Shown here: positions 25,990 to 33,544 of the stretch, piece after piece
Position numbering within the stretch: the stretch's first letter is position 1
How the letters are laid out: each line of letters opens with the position of its first letter
Assembly (NCBI RefSeq): GCF_001273955.1
Contig: NZ_LIGI01000001.1
Span: 545,162-600,838 of the forward strand
DNA from: Bacillus sp. FJAT-27245
GTDB taxonomy: Bacteria > Bacillota > Bacilli > Bacillales > Cytobacillaceae
DNA length: 55,677 nt
Reading direction: 5' to 3'
The notes under the pieces: model-generated
Databases searched by the model: none
Seen by the model: only the letters and a program-made list of their open reading frames with translations
Told to the model about the DNA's origin: nothing
Program-made: the position numbers and the translations under genes

Positions 25990-26014
25990 CAAATGATTGG
26001 CTTATCAAGTTACT

Positions 26015-26023
26015 ATTATATCA
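26015..26023 (-). promoter_or_regulatory. Extended -10 promoter for the HTH-like gene
   Basis: On the minus strand TGATATAAT gives a perfect TATAAT with an upstream TG. No good -35 is visible, which extended -10 promoters tolerate. Confidence 0.45.
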
Positions 26024-26050
26024 ACTAAACCAAAGGAGTTGACGTGAAAA

Positions 26051-26638
26051 ATGAATAAAGATTTAACAGAAATTATAGTTCTCCTTGACCGAAGTGGCTC
26101 TATGGCCGGGCTCGAGCAGGATACGATTGGCGGGTTCAATTCCTTTTTGAAAAGGCAAACCAGCCTTGAAGGGGAAACGCTTGTCACGGCAGTCCTGTTT
26201 GACGATAAGTATCAAATCCTCTGGAACGGGGTTAAAGCTGAAAACGCGGAACTCACCGACAAGGAATATTTTGTGAGGGGGTCGACTGCCCTCCTGGACG
26301 CGGTAGGAAGGACCATTGTTGATGTTGGCTGCAGATTATCCAAAACAGAGGAAGAGCGGAGACCGGGAAAAGTCATCTTTGTTATTACCACGGATGGGAT
26401 GGAAAATGCGAGCAGGGAATTCACGTATGAAAAAGTAAAGGAACTTATCCGGCATCAACAGGAAAGATACAGCTGGGAATTCATTTTTATGGGGGCGAAT
26501 ATCGATGCCGCCCAGGAAGCAGGGAATCTCGGCATCGCACAAAAGCATTCATACCATTTTGAGGCATCACATACAGGGGTTGAAAAGATGTATGAAATGG
26601 TCACGGAAGCTGTTTCGGAAGTTAGGAAAAGACAATAG
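26051..26638 (+). CDS. von Willebrand factor A domain protein (TerY-like)
   Basis: 195 residues forming almost only a vWA domain. The metal site (MIDAS) is complete: Asp13-x-Ser15-x-Ser17 (LLDRSGSMAG), Thr79 (GSTALLD) and Asp115 (TTDGMEN). There is no signal peptide, so it is cytoplasmic. Such stand-alone vWA proteins act as Mg-dependent protein-binding partners, for instance TerY in stress or tellurite loci. AAAGGAG lies 11 nt before the ATG. Divergent from the HTH-like gene. Confidence 0.85.
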   Translation: MNKDLTEIIVLLDRSGSMAGLEQDTIGGFNSFLKRQTSLEGETLVTAVLFDDKYQILWNGVKAENAELTDKEYFVRGSTALLDAVGRTIVDVGCRLSKTEEERRPGKVIFVITTDGMENASREFTYEKVKELIRHQQERYSWEFIFMGANIDAAQEAGNLGIAQKHSYHFEASHTGVEKMYEMVTEAVSEVRKRQ

Positions 26639-26781
26639 GGGGAAATGTAATCGAATGGGCAAATAAGCTTGCCGAGAGTATATAAGTGCAAGGGGAACCT
26701 GTCATTTAGCGTACACTAATTGTCTGGGGGACATAAACCCTATCATACTAAGATTTTCCGAAACAACACAAACAGGACTGT

Positions 26782-26812
26782 AAAAAGGAGGAAGGGAAGC
26801 GATTCCCTTCCT
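26782..26812 (-). terminator. Terminator of the two-component system genes
   Basis: AGGAAGGGAA (26789-26798) and TTCCCTTCCT (26803-26812) pair around GCGA. On the minus strand a CC and TTTTT run follow. Confidence 0.88.
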
Positions 26813-26819
26813 GTCATGG

Positions 26820-27611
26820 CTATTCCTTTTCGAGTTTTATTTTTTGGATAAATTCCGTTGGTGAGAAGCCAGTATACTTTTTAAAAACACTATTATATTG
26901 TTTGTAATCATTAAAACCAGCTAACTCGGCGATTTCATAAATCATATAATTATTCGATAGCAAAAGGGGAATGGATTTGCGAATTCTTTCTTGATTAAGG
27001 TAATGGTGGAAGGTACCGTTCGTGTCCTTCTTAAAAACCCTGCTTAAATAGCTGGGGCTTACCCCCATTTCGGCAGCAAGCTCTTCCAAGCTAATTTTTT
27101 CGGAATACCGCTCTTTGATGCTCTCAATCAGCCTTCTCGTATAAGGAGTGTAGTCCGATATGCTGTCCTGATTCGGAAAGAACATGGCTGCCAAAGTTTC
27201 GACGTCCACTCTGTTTGTGAGCAAACTTTGCCTTTTTCTCTTTTCCAACCTGTCATAGAGGGAGAACATGACTTCCTTCAAAGCGTCTTCGTCAACGGGT
27301 TTTAACAAATAGTCAAAAACCTGCAGCTGGATGCTTTTCTTGGTATATTCGAAATCGCTGTAGCTGGAAAGGATGATGGTTTCAAAATCGTGGTGGTTCA
27401 AGGCCTGCTCAACCATTTCTATGCCACTCATGATTGGCATTTTAATATCTGTAATGACAACATCCGGCTTTAGGCCGATAATTTTCTCGAGTCCCTCTTT
27501 CCCATTGGAGGCTTCGCCAATGATTTCAGTCCGCATGCCTTTCCAGTCCATCGTATAAATTAATCCTTTGCGGATGATTTGCTCATCTTCTACGATTAAT
27601 GCGCTGATCAT
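26820..27611 (-). CDS. YesN-type response regulator (REC + AraC HTH)
   Basis: 263 residues. The receiver (1-118) has Asp55 in VVITDIKMP, an acidic pocket (Glu8, Asp9, Glu10), Ser82/83 and Lys104 (LLKPV), so it is a functional phospho-receiver. The C-terminal AraC-type double HTH (about 160-258) includes ISLEELAAEMGVSPSYLSRV and EIAELAGFNDYKQYNSVFKK. It would activate the neighbouring importer genes when phosphorylated by the YesM-type kinase encoded 6 nt upstream. Similar pairs (HptS/HptR in Staphylococcus) sense sugar phosphates. Confidence 0.9.
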   Translation of the reverse strand: MISALIVEDEQIIRKGLIYTMDWKGMRTEIIGEASNGKEGLEKIIGLKPDVVITDIKMPIMSGIEMVEQALNHHDFETIILSSYSDFEYTKKSIQLQVFDYLLKPVDEDALKEVMFSLYDRLEKRKRQSLLTNRVDVETLAAMFFPNQDSISDYTPYTRRLIESIKERYSEKISLEELAAEMGVSPSYLSRVFKKDTNGTFHHYLNQERIRKSIPLLLSNNYMIYEIAELAGFNDYKQYNSVFKKYTGFSPTEFIQKIKLEKE

Positions 27612-27617
27612 AGGATT

Positions 27618-29297
27618 TCATTCCTCCTTTATTTTAGGGATCCTGATTATTACCAGTGTTCCGGAGCCTTCCTCGCTAAAAATCCTAAGACCGTATCGTG
27701 GACCGTACAGCAGCTTGATCCTCCTGTTTACATTGTGAATTCCTATATGGTTTGTATTGTTTTCATCATGCTTAAGAAATGACTGCAATTCCTTAAGCCG
27801 GCTTTTTTCAATCCCTTCCCCATTGTCCCGGATCATGAGATAAAGCGCTTTTCTTGTGCTTTTAATTATGGTTTCTATTTTTAAAGTTGTTTTTGTTTTG
27901 AAGCCATATTTTATCGCGTTTTCAATCACCGGCTGAATAATAAGTTTTGGAATACTACAGCTTCCAACCCCTTCTTCGGCTTCAATATGATATTGAAGAG
28001 AATCCCCGAACCGGATTTGCTGGAGGGTAAGGTAGCTTTTGAGGTAGCGGATATCCTCATCGACACTGTTATATTGGGTTCGATTGTTTATACTGTAACG
28101 AAGCAGGCTGGACAATATCAAGATGAGCTTCTCCGCTTTTTCCGGTTCCATCCGGGTTACATACCTGATGTTTTCAAGCGTATTAAAAAGGAAGTGGGGG
28201 TCTATCTGCATTTCGAGTTGTTTTATTTCGGCTCTGGCGCTTCTTTCGATATATTCCTTGTTTTCCCGCATCAATGTATCTATATCCTTTAAAAGCTGCT
28301 GTAAGTATTCACCGATTACCTGAAATTCATCTTCTTTTTCAAACGTAGTCCTTTGATTGAAATCTCCAACCTTGGCCCGATTAATAATAGATAAAAGTTT
28401 ATCAATCGATTTCATTTTTCTTCGCGAAGAATCGTTGGCAAAAATAATGGTTCCTGCAGTAATCAATAAAAAGAAGGCAATCAATGTAATAAGGCCGATT
28501 TTATAAATCTTTTTAAAAAGTCCGGTATACGAGATGGAATAGACGGAAATTGTTCCATCTAAAATCTCCTTTTTGTTTAAAATATAGCTGTTCTTCTCCA
28601 CGGTTGCTATTTTTCCTGCTTTTGTTACCAGCATTTCGTTCGTTGATAAAATGCTATTATCGTATCGATCCGCTACAATTATGTCGGTATAATTAACATT
28701 ATTCATTAGCTGCCTGAATTGGTTTTCGAGCAGGTTGAAGATGATATAGCCTTTAACGGCTCCATTCCGGTCGAAAATGGGATTAACAATGTTATAGAAT
28801 ATCCTGTCATTTCTTAGGCTTTGGCGATTTGGATACATTAGGCTTTTTTGGGCGGGGGCATTTTTCAGGCGTTTGCTAATATACCAGGCAGTATTCCTTC
28901 GGTTATCATCCACGGTTTCAGTCCAGTTGGTTGCAAGGATATTACCATCGGCATCAATGACAGAAAAAAGGCTTCGAAGGTCTTGTTTATTGGCGGCGCC
29001 GTACAGCTTTCCATACATTTCAGCCCTGTAGGAGACGGAAGATTCAAGAAGGCCGAGATCAAGTTCATTTGCGAGGCGTTGGCTTTCTTCGGAAATTTGC
29101 GAGAACTTGGCCAGGATCCTGCCTGTGATCCTGTCATTTTCCTCCATATTATTTTCTTTCACCAGGTGGAGGCCGATTAAGAAAAACAGGTTATAGAATA
29201 GTAGGGTGATAATAGAAACAGGGACAACCCCAAAACTGATAAGCGACCTTTTCAATTCCTTCCTGTATAAGCTTGAAACCTTTCTAGCTGAATCCAT
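27618..29297 (-). CDS. YesM-type membrane sensor histidine kinase
   Basis: 559 residues from ATG 29297, preceded by AGGTGA; a TTG at 29345 is an alternative. Membrane segments at about 24-46 and 265-288 enclose an extracellular sensor of about 220 residues (dCache-like). A HAMP linker, then the His_kinase domain with MQIDPHFLFNTLENIRY (His368) and a HATPase domain (DNGEGI, IGIHNVNRRI) follow. It phosphorylates the YesN-type regulator. The sensor faces outside, near the binding protein encoded at 32213, which may present the ligand to it. It follows the permease gene after a hairpin. Confidence 0.88.
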   Translation of the reverse strand: MDSARKVSSLYRKELKRSLISFGVVPVSIITLLFYNLFFLIGLHLVKENNMEENDRITGRILAKFSQISEESQRLANELDLGLLESSVSYRAEMYGKLYGAANKQDLRSLFSVIDADGNILATNWTETVDDNRRNTAWYISKRLKNAPAQKSLMYPNRQSLRNDRIFYNIVNPIFDRNGAVKGYIIFNLLENQFRQLMNNVNYTDIIVADRYDNSILSTNEMLVTKAGKIATVEKNSYILNKKEILDGTISVYSISYTGLFKKIYKIGLITLIAFFLLITAGTIIFANDSSRRKMKSIDKLLSIINRAKVGDFNQRTTFEKEDEFQVIGEYLQQLLKDIDTLMRENKEYIERSARAEIKQLEMQIDPHFLFNTLENIRYVTRMEPEKAEKLILILSSLLRYSINNRTQYNSVDEDIRYLKSYLTLQQIRFGDSLQYHIEAEEGVGSCSIPKLIIQPVIENAIKYGFKTKTTLKIETIIKSTRKALYLMIRDNGEGIEKSRLKELQSFLKHDENNTNHIGIHNVNRRIKLLYGPRYGLRIFSEEGSGTLVIIRIPKIKEE

Positions 29298-29333
29298 TTC
29301 TTTCACCTGCTTCGATGAGGATTGGCCGGAATG

Positions 29334-29364
29334 AAGAAAAGACAACCCCTATTGGGAGTTGCCC
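29334..29364 (-). terminator. Terminator/attenuator between permease and kinase genes
   Basis: On the minus strand GGGCAACTCCC, loop AATA, then GGGGTTGTC and TTTTC. The stem has a G-U and a bulge. It partly separates importer and sensor expression. Confidence 0.55.
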
Positions 29365-29375
29365 ATCTTATAAAA

Positions 29376-31025
29376 TTATAGGCTTACTTCTTTTGAGCCG
29401 GTTGCTTTAAAGAAAATCAATAATGATATAACTGTCGTAACAGTCAAAATGGTAGACAATGCTGCAGCCGTACCATAGCTAGCCCTTATAACTTCTGAAT
29501 AAATCGCGACCGACATTGTTCTGGTTTTACCGGTAAATAATATGATCGATGAACTTAATTCGTTAATTACAGTTATCCAGCTCAAAAGCGCTCCCGCAAG
29601 TACGCCTGGCATCATTAACCGCGCCGTTACATTCAGGAATGTCCTGAAAGGAGAGTAGCCGAGGCTGATGGAAGCCTCTTCCATGCTCGGGCTGAGCTGA
29701 TAAATAATCGCCGCGCTTGACCGCATCGTATAAGGAAGGCGACGGATGATGAACGAAATTATCATAATCGCCGCTGTTCCGCTAAGCAACAGAGGCGATT
29801 TGTTAAATGCAAGCAAGAGTGTAATACCAAGAACGGAACCAGGGACAATGTATGGGAACATCGCTACTGTATCAAGGAAGGCCGTTAAGGCATTTTTTCT
29901 TCTAACGGATGCGTACGAAATAAGCATGCCGAGCACAATGATGATTGCCAATGCAATAATACCATAAATGTAGGTGTTCAGAATCGAATCACCCATCCGT
30001 TCAAGAACTCTTCGGTAGCTGTCGAGTGTATAGCCTTCAATAAACATCGCACCGCGCGTCTTTAGGAATGATGTGTAAATGACCGTCACCTGCGGGATGC
30101 TGGCCAGTCCAACAACAACGTAAATAAAGGCATGGGCAAAAAAGTTTTTCAATCCTTTTGCCTGCTCCGGCTGGATTGGTCGCAGCGAACTCATTTCATA
30201 GGATTTTTTATTAACAATGTACTTTTGCGCTATAAAGATAACAGTCGTGATCAAAATCATGATTGTTGCAAGAGCTGCCGCAAAATGGGCGTTTCCTCCA
30301 ACCTCGCTGATAAATTCAGAATAGATGAGGACAGGCATAGTTGAAAATCCTTCCCCAATCAGCATCGGAGTACCAAAGTCGGCAAGCGAATTCATGAATA
30401 CAAGCATGGCTCCAGCGAGTACTGTAGGGAGAATCAGTGGCAGAATGAGCGTTACCATTTTCCGCACTCCGGTTGTCCCGAGGCTCTCCGCGGCTTCGCT
30501 TAAGGAAGAATCCATTTTCTTCAATGCTCCCGACACATACAAATAAATATAAGGGAAAAGCTTCAGCGTGAAAACGAGCAATATTCCTCCGAATCCATAT
30601 ATACTGGGCGATGTGACACCAAAATGTTCCATGAAGAACTTGGAAACAACCCCACTACGCCCCAGCAGCAGAATCCATGAATAGGCCCCGATAAAAGGAG
30701 GGGACAGGACGGAAATGATGATTAAAATCTCAATGATACCTTTTCCCTTTATTTTCAAAGTTGACATTAAGTATGCAAGAGGGACCCCGATCGCGATTGA
30801 CAAAATCGTGACAGAAATTGTAACCGACAGGCTGTTCAGCAAGGATTGATAGTAATATTTCCGTTCAAAAAAAGTTATGAAATGTTTCATTGTAAAGGAT
30901 CCATCATTAGCCTGGAAGCTGCTCAACAAAAGGGAGCCCAATGGATATATCAAGAATACCGCAAAGAAGATAAATACAACAATGGTAGATAAATTCCAGA
31001 AATCGAGTTTTAGTTTATTCCGCAT
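29376..31025 (-). CDS. ABC transporter permease, fused two-domain type (FbpB/AfuB family)
   Basis: 549 residues from ATG 31025, which overlaps the ATPase stop codon (coupled translation; GGAG upstream). About twelve membrane segments form two BPD_transp_1 halves. EAA-type loops are visible in each half (SLSEAAESLGTTGVRKMV in the first, SMEEASISLGYSPFRTF in the second). One polypeptide thus supplies the whole pore, as in FbpB, AfuB and ThiP. Its partners are the ATPase and binding protein encoded upstream. Confidence 0.88.
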   Translation of the reverse strand: MRNKLKLDFWNLSTIVVFIFFAVFLIYPLGSLLLSSFQANDGSFTMKHFITFFERKYYYQSLLNSLSVTISVTILSIAIGVPLAYLMSTLKIKGKGIIEILIIISVLSPPFIGAYSWILLLGRSGVVSKFFMEHFGVTSPSIYGFGGILLVFTLKLFPYIYLYVSGALKKMDSSLSEAAESLGTTGVRKMVTLILPLILPTVLAGAMLVFMNSLADFGTPMLIGEGFSTMPVLIYSEFISEVGGNAHFAAALATIMILITTVIFIAQKYIVNKKSYEMSSLRPIQPEQAKGLKNFFAHAFIYVVVGLASIPQVTVIYTSFLKTRGAMFIEGYTLDSYRRVLERMGDSILNTYIYGIIALAIIIVLGMLISYASVRRKNALTAFLDTVAMFPYIVPGSVLGITLLLAFNKSPLLLSGTAAIMIISFIIRRLPYTMRSSAAIIYQLSPSMEEASISLGYSPFRTFLNVTARLMMPGVLAGALLSWITVINELSSSIILFTGKTRTMSVAIYSEVIRASYGTAAALSTILTVTTVISLLIFFKATGSKEVSL

Positions 31026-32124
31026 AACGGACCACTCCATCTATCAGGCTTTCTTCGCCGTCCGCTGTAAAAACGTTAATCTTTTCCGCAATCGCCTCAA
31101 GATAAACAATGTCCCCTTCTTCGATAAAACGATTTTTAAGGTTTGTATCCTGGGTGAACTCAACACTCGATCCATTATCCAGAACAAGTTCGTAATTAAT
31201 ATACTTGCCAAGGAAGTTCCGGTGTTTTACCCTCGCGCGGATGCCTTGCACATTGCTGGACAGTGTGAACTCCTCCGGCCGGATTGCCACCATAACTTTT
31301 TCTTTATCCTGGACAGAACCATGGATATTACTCATTTCAACTCGGTAGCCGTCCATAATAGAAACGAAGGTCTTCCCGCCGTCTTTTTCTACATACCCTT
31401 CGAATAAATTAGAATGCCCGATGAATGAAGCAACAAATGTATTGATTGGTCGCAGATAAATGGTATCAGGAAACCCAACCTGCTGAATTACTCCATCTTT
31501 CATTACAGCGATCCTGTCTGAGATGGCAAGTGCTTCTTCCTGGTCATGAGTGACATAAACGGTCGTAATATCAATGGTTTTCTGTATTTCACTTATCGCC
31601 CGGCGCATGTCAATCCTTAGTTTCGCATCGAGGTTCGACAGCGGTTCATCCATGAGAAGGACCTTTGGATGGATAACGATGGCCCTTGCAAGGGCGACGC
31701 GCTGCTGCTGGCCGCCGGATAGTCGATTCGGCAGGCGGTCCTTATATTCGGTGATTTTGACTGTTTCTATGATATCATCCAGCCGTTTAATCATTTCGGC
31801 CTTACTGATTTTTTTGTTGTTCAAACCATATTTTACGTTATTGTAGACTGTCATATGGGGGAAAATGGCGTAGTTTTGGAAAACCATCCCGATATTTCGT
31901 TTATGGGCAGGGATATCGTTTAAAGCCTGGCCATCAAAAGAAATGGTTCCACCGTCAATGCTATGGAAACCGGCAATCATCCGGAGCAAAGTTGTTTTTC
32001 CACAGCCTGAGGGCCCAAGCAAAGTAAATAATTCGCCTGGTTTAATCGTCAGGTTCAGGTCGGGGATAACAGTTTTTTTCTCATAATCCTTGCGTACGTG
32101 TTCGAAGGTAATCGCTGTACTCAA
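31015..32124 (-). CDS. ABC transporter ATP-binding protein (FbpC/PotA type)
   Basis: 369 residues from a TTG at 32124 behind GAGGAGG; a longer frame to 32196 lacks support. Walker A is GPSGCGKT (37-44), the signature LSGGQQQR lies near residue 134, and Walker B is VLLMDEPLSNLDAKLR. The C-terminal 120 residues form a TOBE-like regulatory domain (IRPEEFTL ... YLEAIAEKINVF). It energises the two-domain permease whose gene it overlaps. Confidence 0.9.
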   Translation of the reverse strand: MSTAITFEHVRKDYEKKTVIPDLNLTIKPGELFTLLGPSGCGKTTLLRMIAGFHSIDGGTISFDGQALNDIPAHKRNIGMVFQNYAIFPHMTVYNNVKYGLNNKKISKAEMIKRLDDIIETVKITEYKDRLPNRLSGGQQQRVALARAIVIHPKVLLMDEPLSNLDAKLRIDMRRAISEIQKTIDITTVYVTHDQEEALAISDRIAVMKDGVIQQVGFPDTIYLRPINTFVASFIGHSNLFEGYVEKDGGKTFVSIMDGYRVEMSNIHGSVQDKEKVMVAIRPEEFTLSSNVQGIRARVKHRNFLGKYINYELVLDNGSSVEFTQDTNLKNRFIEEGDIVYLEAIAEKINVFTADGEESLIDGVVRYAE

Positions 32125-32169
32125 AATAAGTCCTCCTCTTGCTTTGAAAGCTGATTCTTGCTGAAAATG

Positions 32170-32203
32170 ATAGAGTATGAGCAGGCTTCCACTCATACTC
32201 TAT
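32170..32203 (-). terminator. Attenuator hairpin between binding-protein and ATPase genes
   Basis: ATAGAGTATGAG (32170-32181) and CTCATACTCTAT (32192-32203) are exact complements over a 10-nt loop; CATTTTC follows on the minus strand. It would raise binding protein over the membrane complex. Confidence 0.7.
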
Positions 32204-32212
32204 TGATGATTA

Positions 32213-33259
32213 TTAATTGCTGGTAAACATATCCTTGAATTTGTTCAGGATTGCTTCCTTGTTTTTGTTGGACCATTCCTGGTCGTCCTGAATTAATTTA
32301 ATCTCGGAAAGAGACTTCATGCCGTTGTTGTCCTTGATTTTTACTGTTGAAAGGACTGGGCGGCGATTCAACTCATTTGCGACCATTGTTTGTGATTCTT
32401 CATTTGTAATGAAATCAACGAATTTCTTGGCATTTTCTATATTTTTTGCGCCTTTAATGATAGCGACCCCATCCGGCTTTACAATTGTTCCTTCTTTTGG
32501 ATAAACAACCTCAACAGGAGCGCCGTCATTCATGTAATTGATGACCGGCTCTTCAAAAGTCAATCCGACAGAGTATTCGCCATCAGCCACACCTTTGTAG
32601 GTAGCGGAAGAACCGCTCAGCAGTTTTTGGTCAAGGTTTTTAATCAGCTTGCCGACGTAATCCCATCCTTTTTCAGGATCGCCGTTACCCATTGCATAAA
32701 GCTGGTTGATGACCTGTTCAAAGGAGGAGGAAGACTTGGAAGGATCGGCGAAAGCAATTTTCCCTTTCAGGCTCTTGTCCAATAAGTCTTCATAGCCTTC
32801 AATTTTCATATTGCCGACAAGGTTTTTATTTACCATGATGACACTCGGAACAAGGGAGAATCTTGTGATTTTGCCGTCCTTGTTTTTGAATTCATCAGGA
32901 ACATTGCCTTCGTTTTTGGATTTGTATGATTCAAATCTTTCAGTATACGGCTCTAGTGAAGAGAGGGAGCCGCCCCACATAACATCACCCAGTGGATTAT
33001 CCCCTTCGGATTCAATGCGTTTTAGGAGTTCGCCCGCTCCTGCGGAAATAACTTCAACCTTGATTCCAGTTTCGTCCTCGAATTCCTTTACAAGAGGTTC
33101 ATTGAACTCAATTGGGTTCGGGGAATAAACGACTAGTTCTTTGCTCTCTTCTTTTTTTGTTGTTGAGCTTTCCTTACTGTCCGAAGAGCAGCCGGCAAGA
33201 AGTCCTGAAATCCCTAGTGCCGCCACAAGTGCCGCAGACAACAGCTTTTTCTTTTTCAT
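32213..33259 (-). CDS. AfuA/FbpA-family substrate-binding lipoprotein, probably not iron
   Basis: 348 residues. Lipobox LAGC (Cys about residue 24), then a Ser/Lys-rich linker. The binding-fold motifs ELVVYSPNPIEFNEPLVKEF, GDVMWGGSLSSLEPY, KIAFADPSKSSSSFEQV and TFEEPVINYMNDGAPV match the ferric/AfuA group. Ferric-binding members carry an adjacent Tyr-Tyr pair near the last motif, and none is seen here. Actinobacillus AfuA, of this group, binds hexose phosphates. With the YesM/YesN-type pair encoded alongside, a sugar phosphate or similar phosphorylated solute is the better guess; this is inference. First gene of the operon. Confidence 0.85.
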   Translation of the reverse strand: MKKKKLLSAALVAALGISGLLAGCSSDSKESSTTKKEESKELVVYSPNPIEFNEPLVKEFEDETGIKVEVISAGAGELLKRIESEGDNPLGDVMWGGSLSSLEPYTERFESYKSKNEGNVPDEFKNKDGKITRFSLVPSVIMVNKNLVGNMKIEGYEDLLDKSLKGKIAFADPSKSSSSFEQVINQLYAMGNGDPEKGWDYVGKLIKNLDQKLLSGSSATYKGVADGEYSVGLTFEEPVINYMNDGAPVEVVYPKEGTIVKPDGVAIIKGAKNIENAKKFVDFITNEESQTMVANELNRRPVLSTVKIKDNNGMKSLSEIKLIQDDQEWSNKNKEAILNKFKDMFTSN

Positions 33260-33289
33260 TCTCCAATCTCTCCTGTTCGTAACTGAATA

Positions 33290-33302
33290 TGAAGCGCTTT
33301 CA
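33290..33302 (-). promoter_or_regulatory. cre-like site downstream of the promoter
   Basis: TGAAAGCGCTTCA (minus strand) is one base short of the ideal cre TGAAAGCGCTTTCA. It lies just after the predicted transcription start, the usual place for CcpA repression. The missing base lowers confidence. Confidence 0.4.
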
Positions 33303-33315
33303 TAACTTACTCTAA

Positions 33316-33344
33316 ATATTAAACTCTTTCATTTTTTGGAACAA
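33316..33344 (-). promoter_or_regulatory. Promoter of the AfuABC-like operon
   Basis: Minus-strand TTGTTC (33344-33339), a 17-nt spacer and TAATAT (33321-33316), about 60 nt before the binding-protein start. Confidence 0.55.
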
Positions 33345-33353
33345 TCCAAAAAA
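33332..33353 (-). promoter_or_regulatory. Inverted repeat over the -35 of the AfuABC-like operon
   Basis: TTTTTTGGA (33332-33340) and TCCAAAAAA (33345-33353) are exact complements around ACAA and cover the -35. It is a candidate binding site for a regulator, possibly the YesN-type protein encoded in the same cluster. Confidence 0.45.
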
Positions 33354-33544
33354 ATGACCAATATATCCGAAAAAATGAACAAAGGATTAGTCGAATTAAA
33401 TTCGACAAACTTCGGTTGGTTCCTGGCACTGTTCGTGTTTTTATTTCGGTTTCCGAAAAAAATATTGGAAAAGAGGTTTATAGTGTTGTGGTTTCTCCTC
33501 GGTTTGGCATATAATCACAAGAAGAGCAGGGGGGATATACAGAA

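Noticed and set aside
32213-33259. Ferric iron-binding protein FbpA
   Set aside because: Family membership is right, but the adjacent Tyr pair that binds iron is not seen and the neighbours point to a carbon compound.
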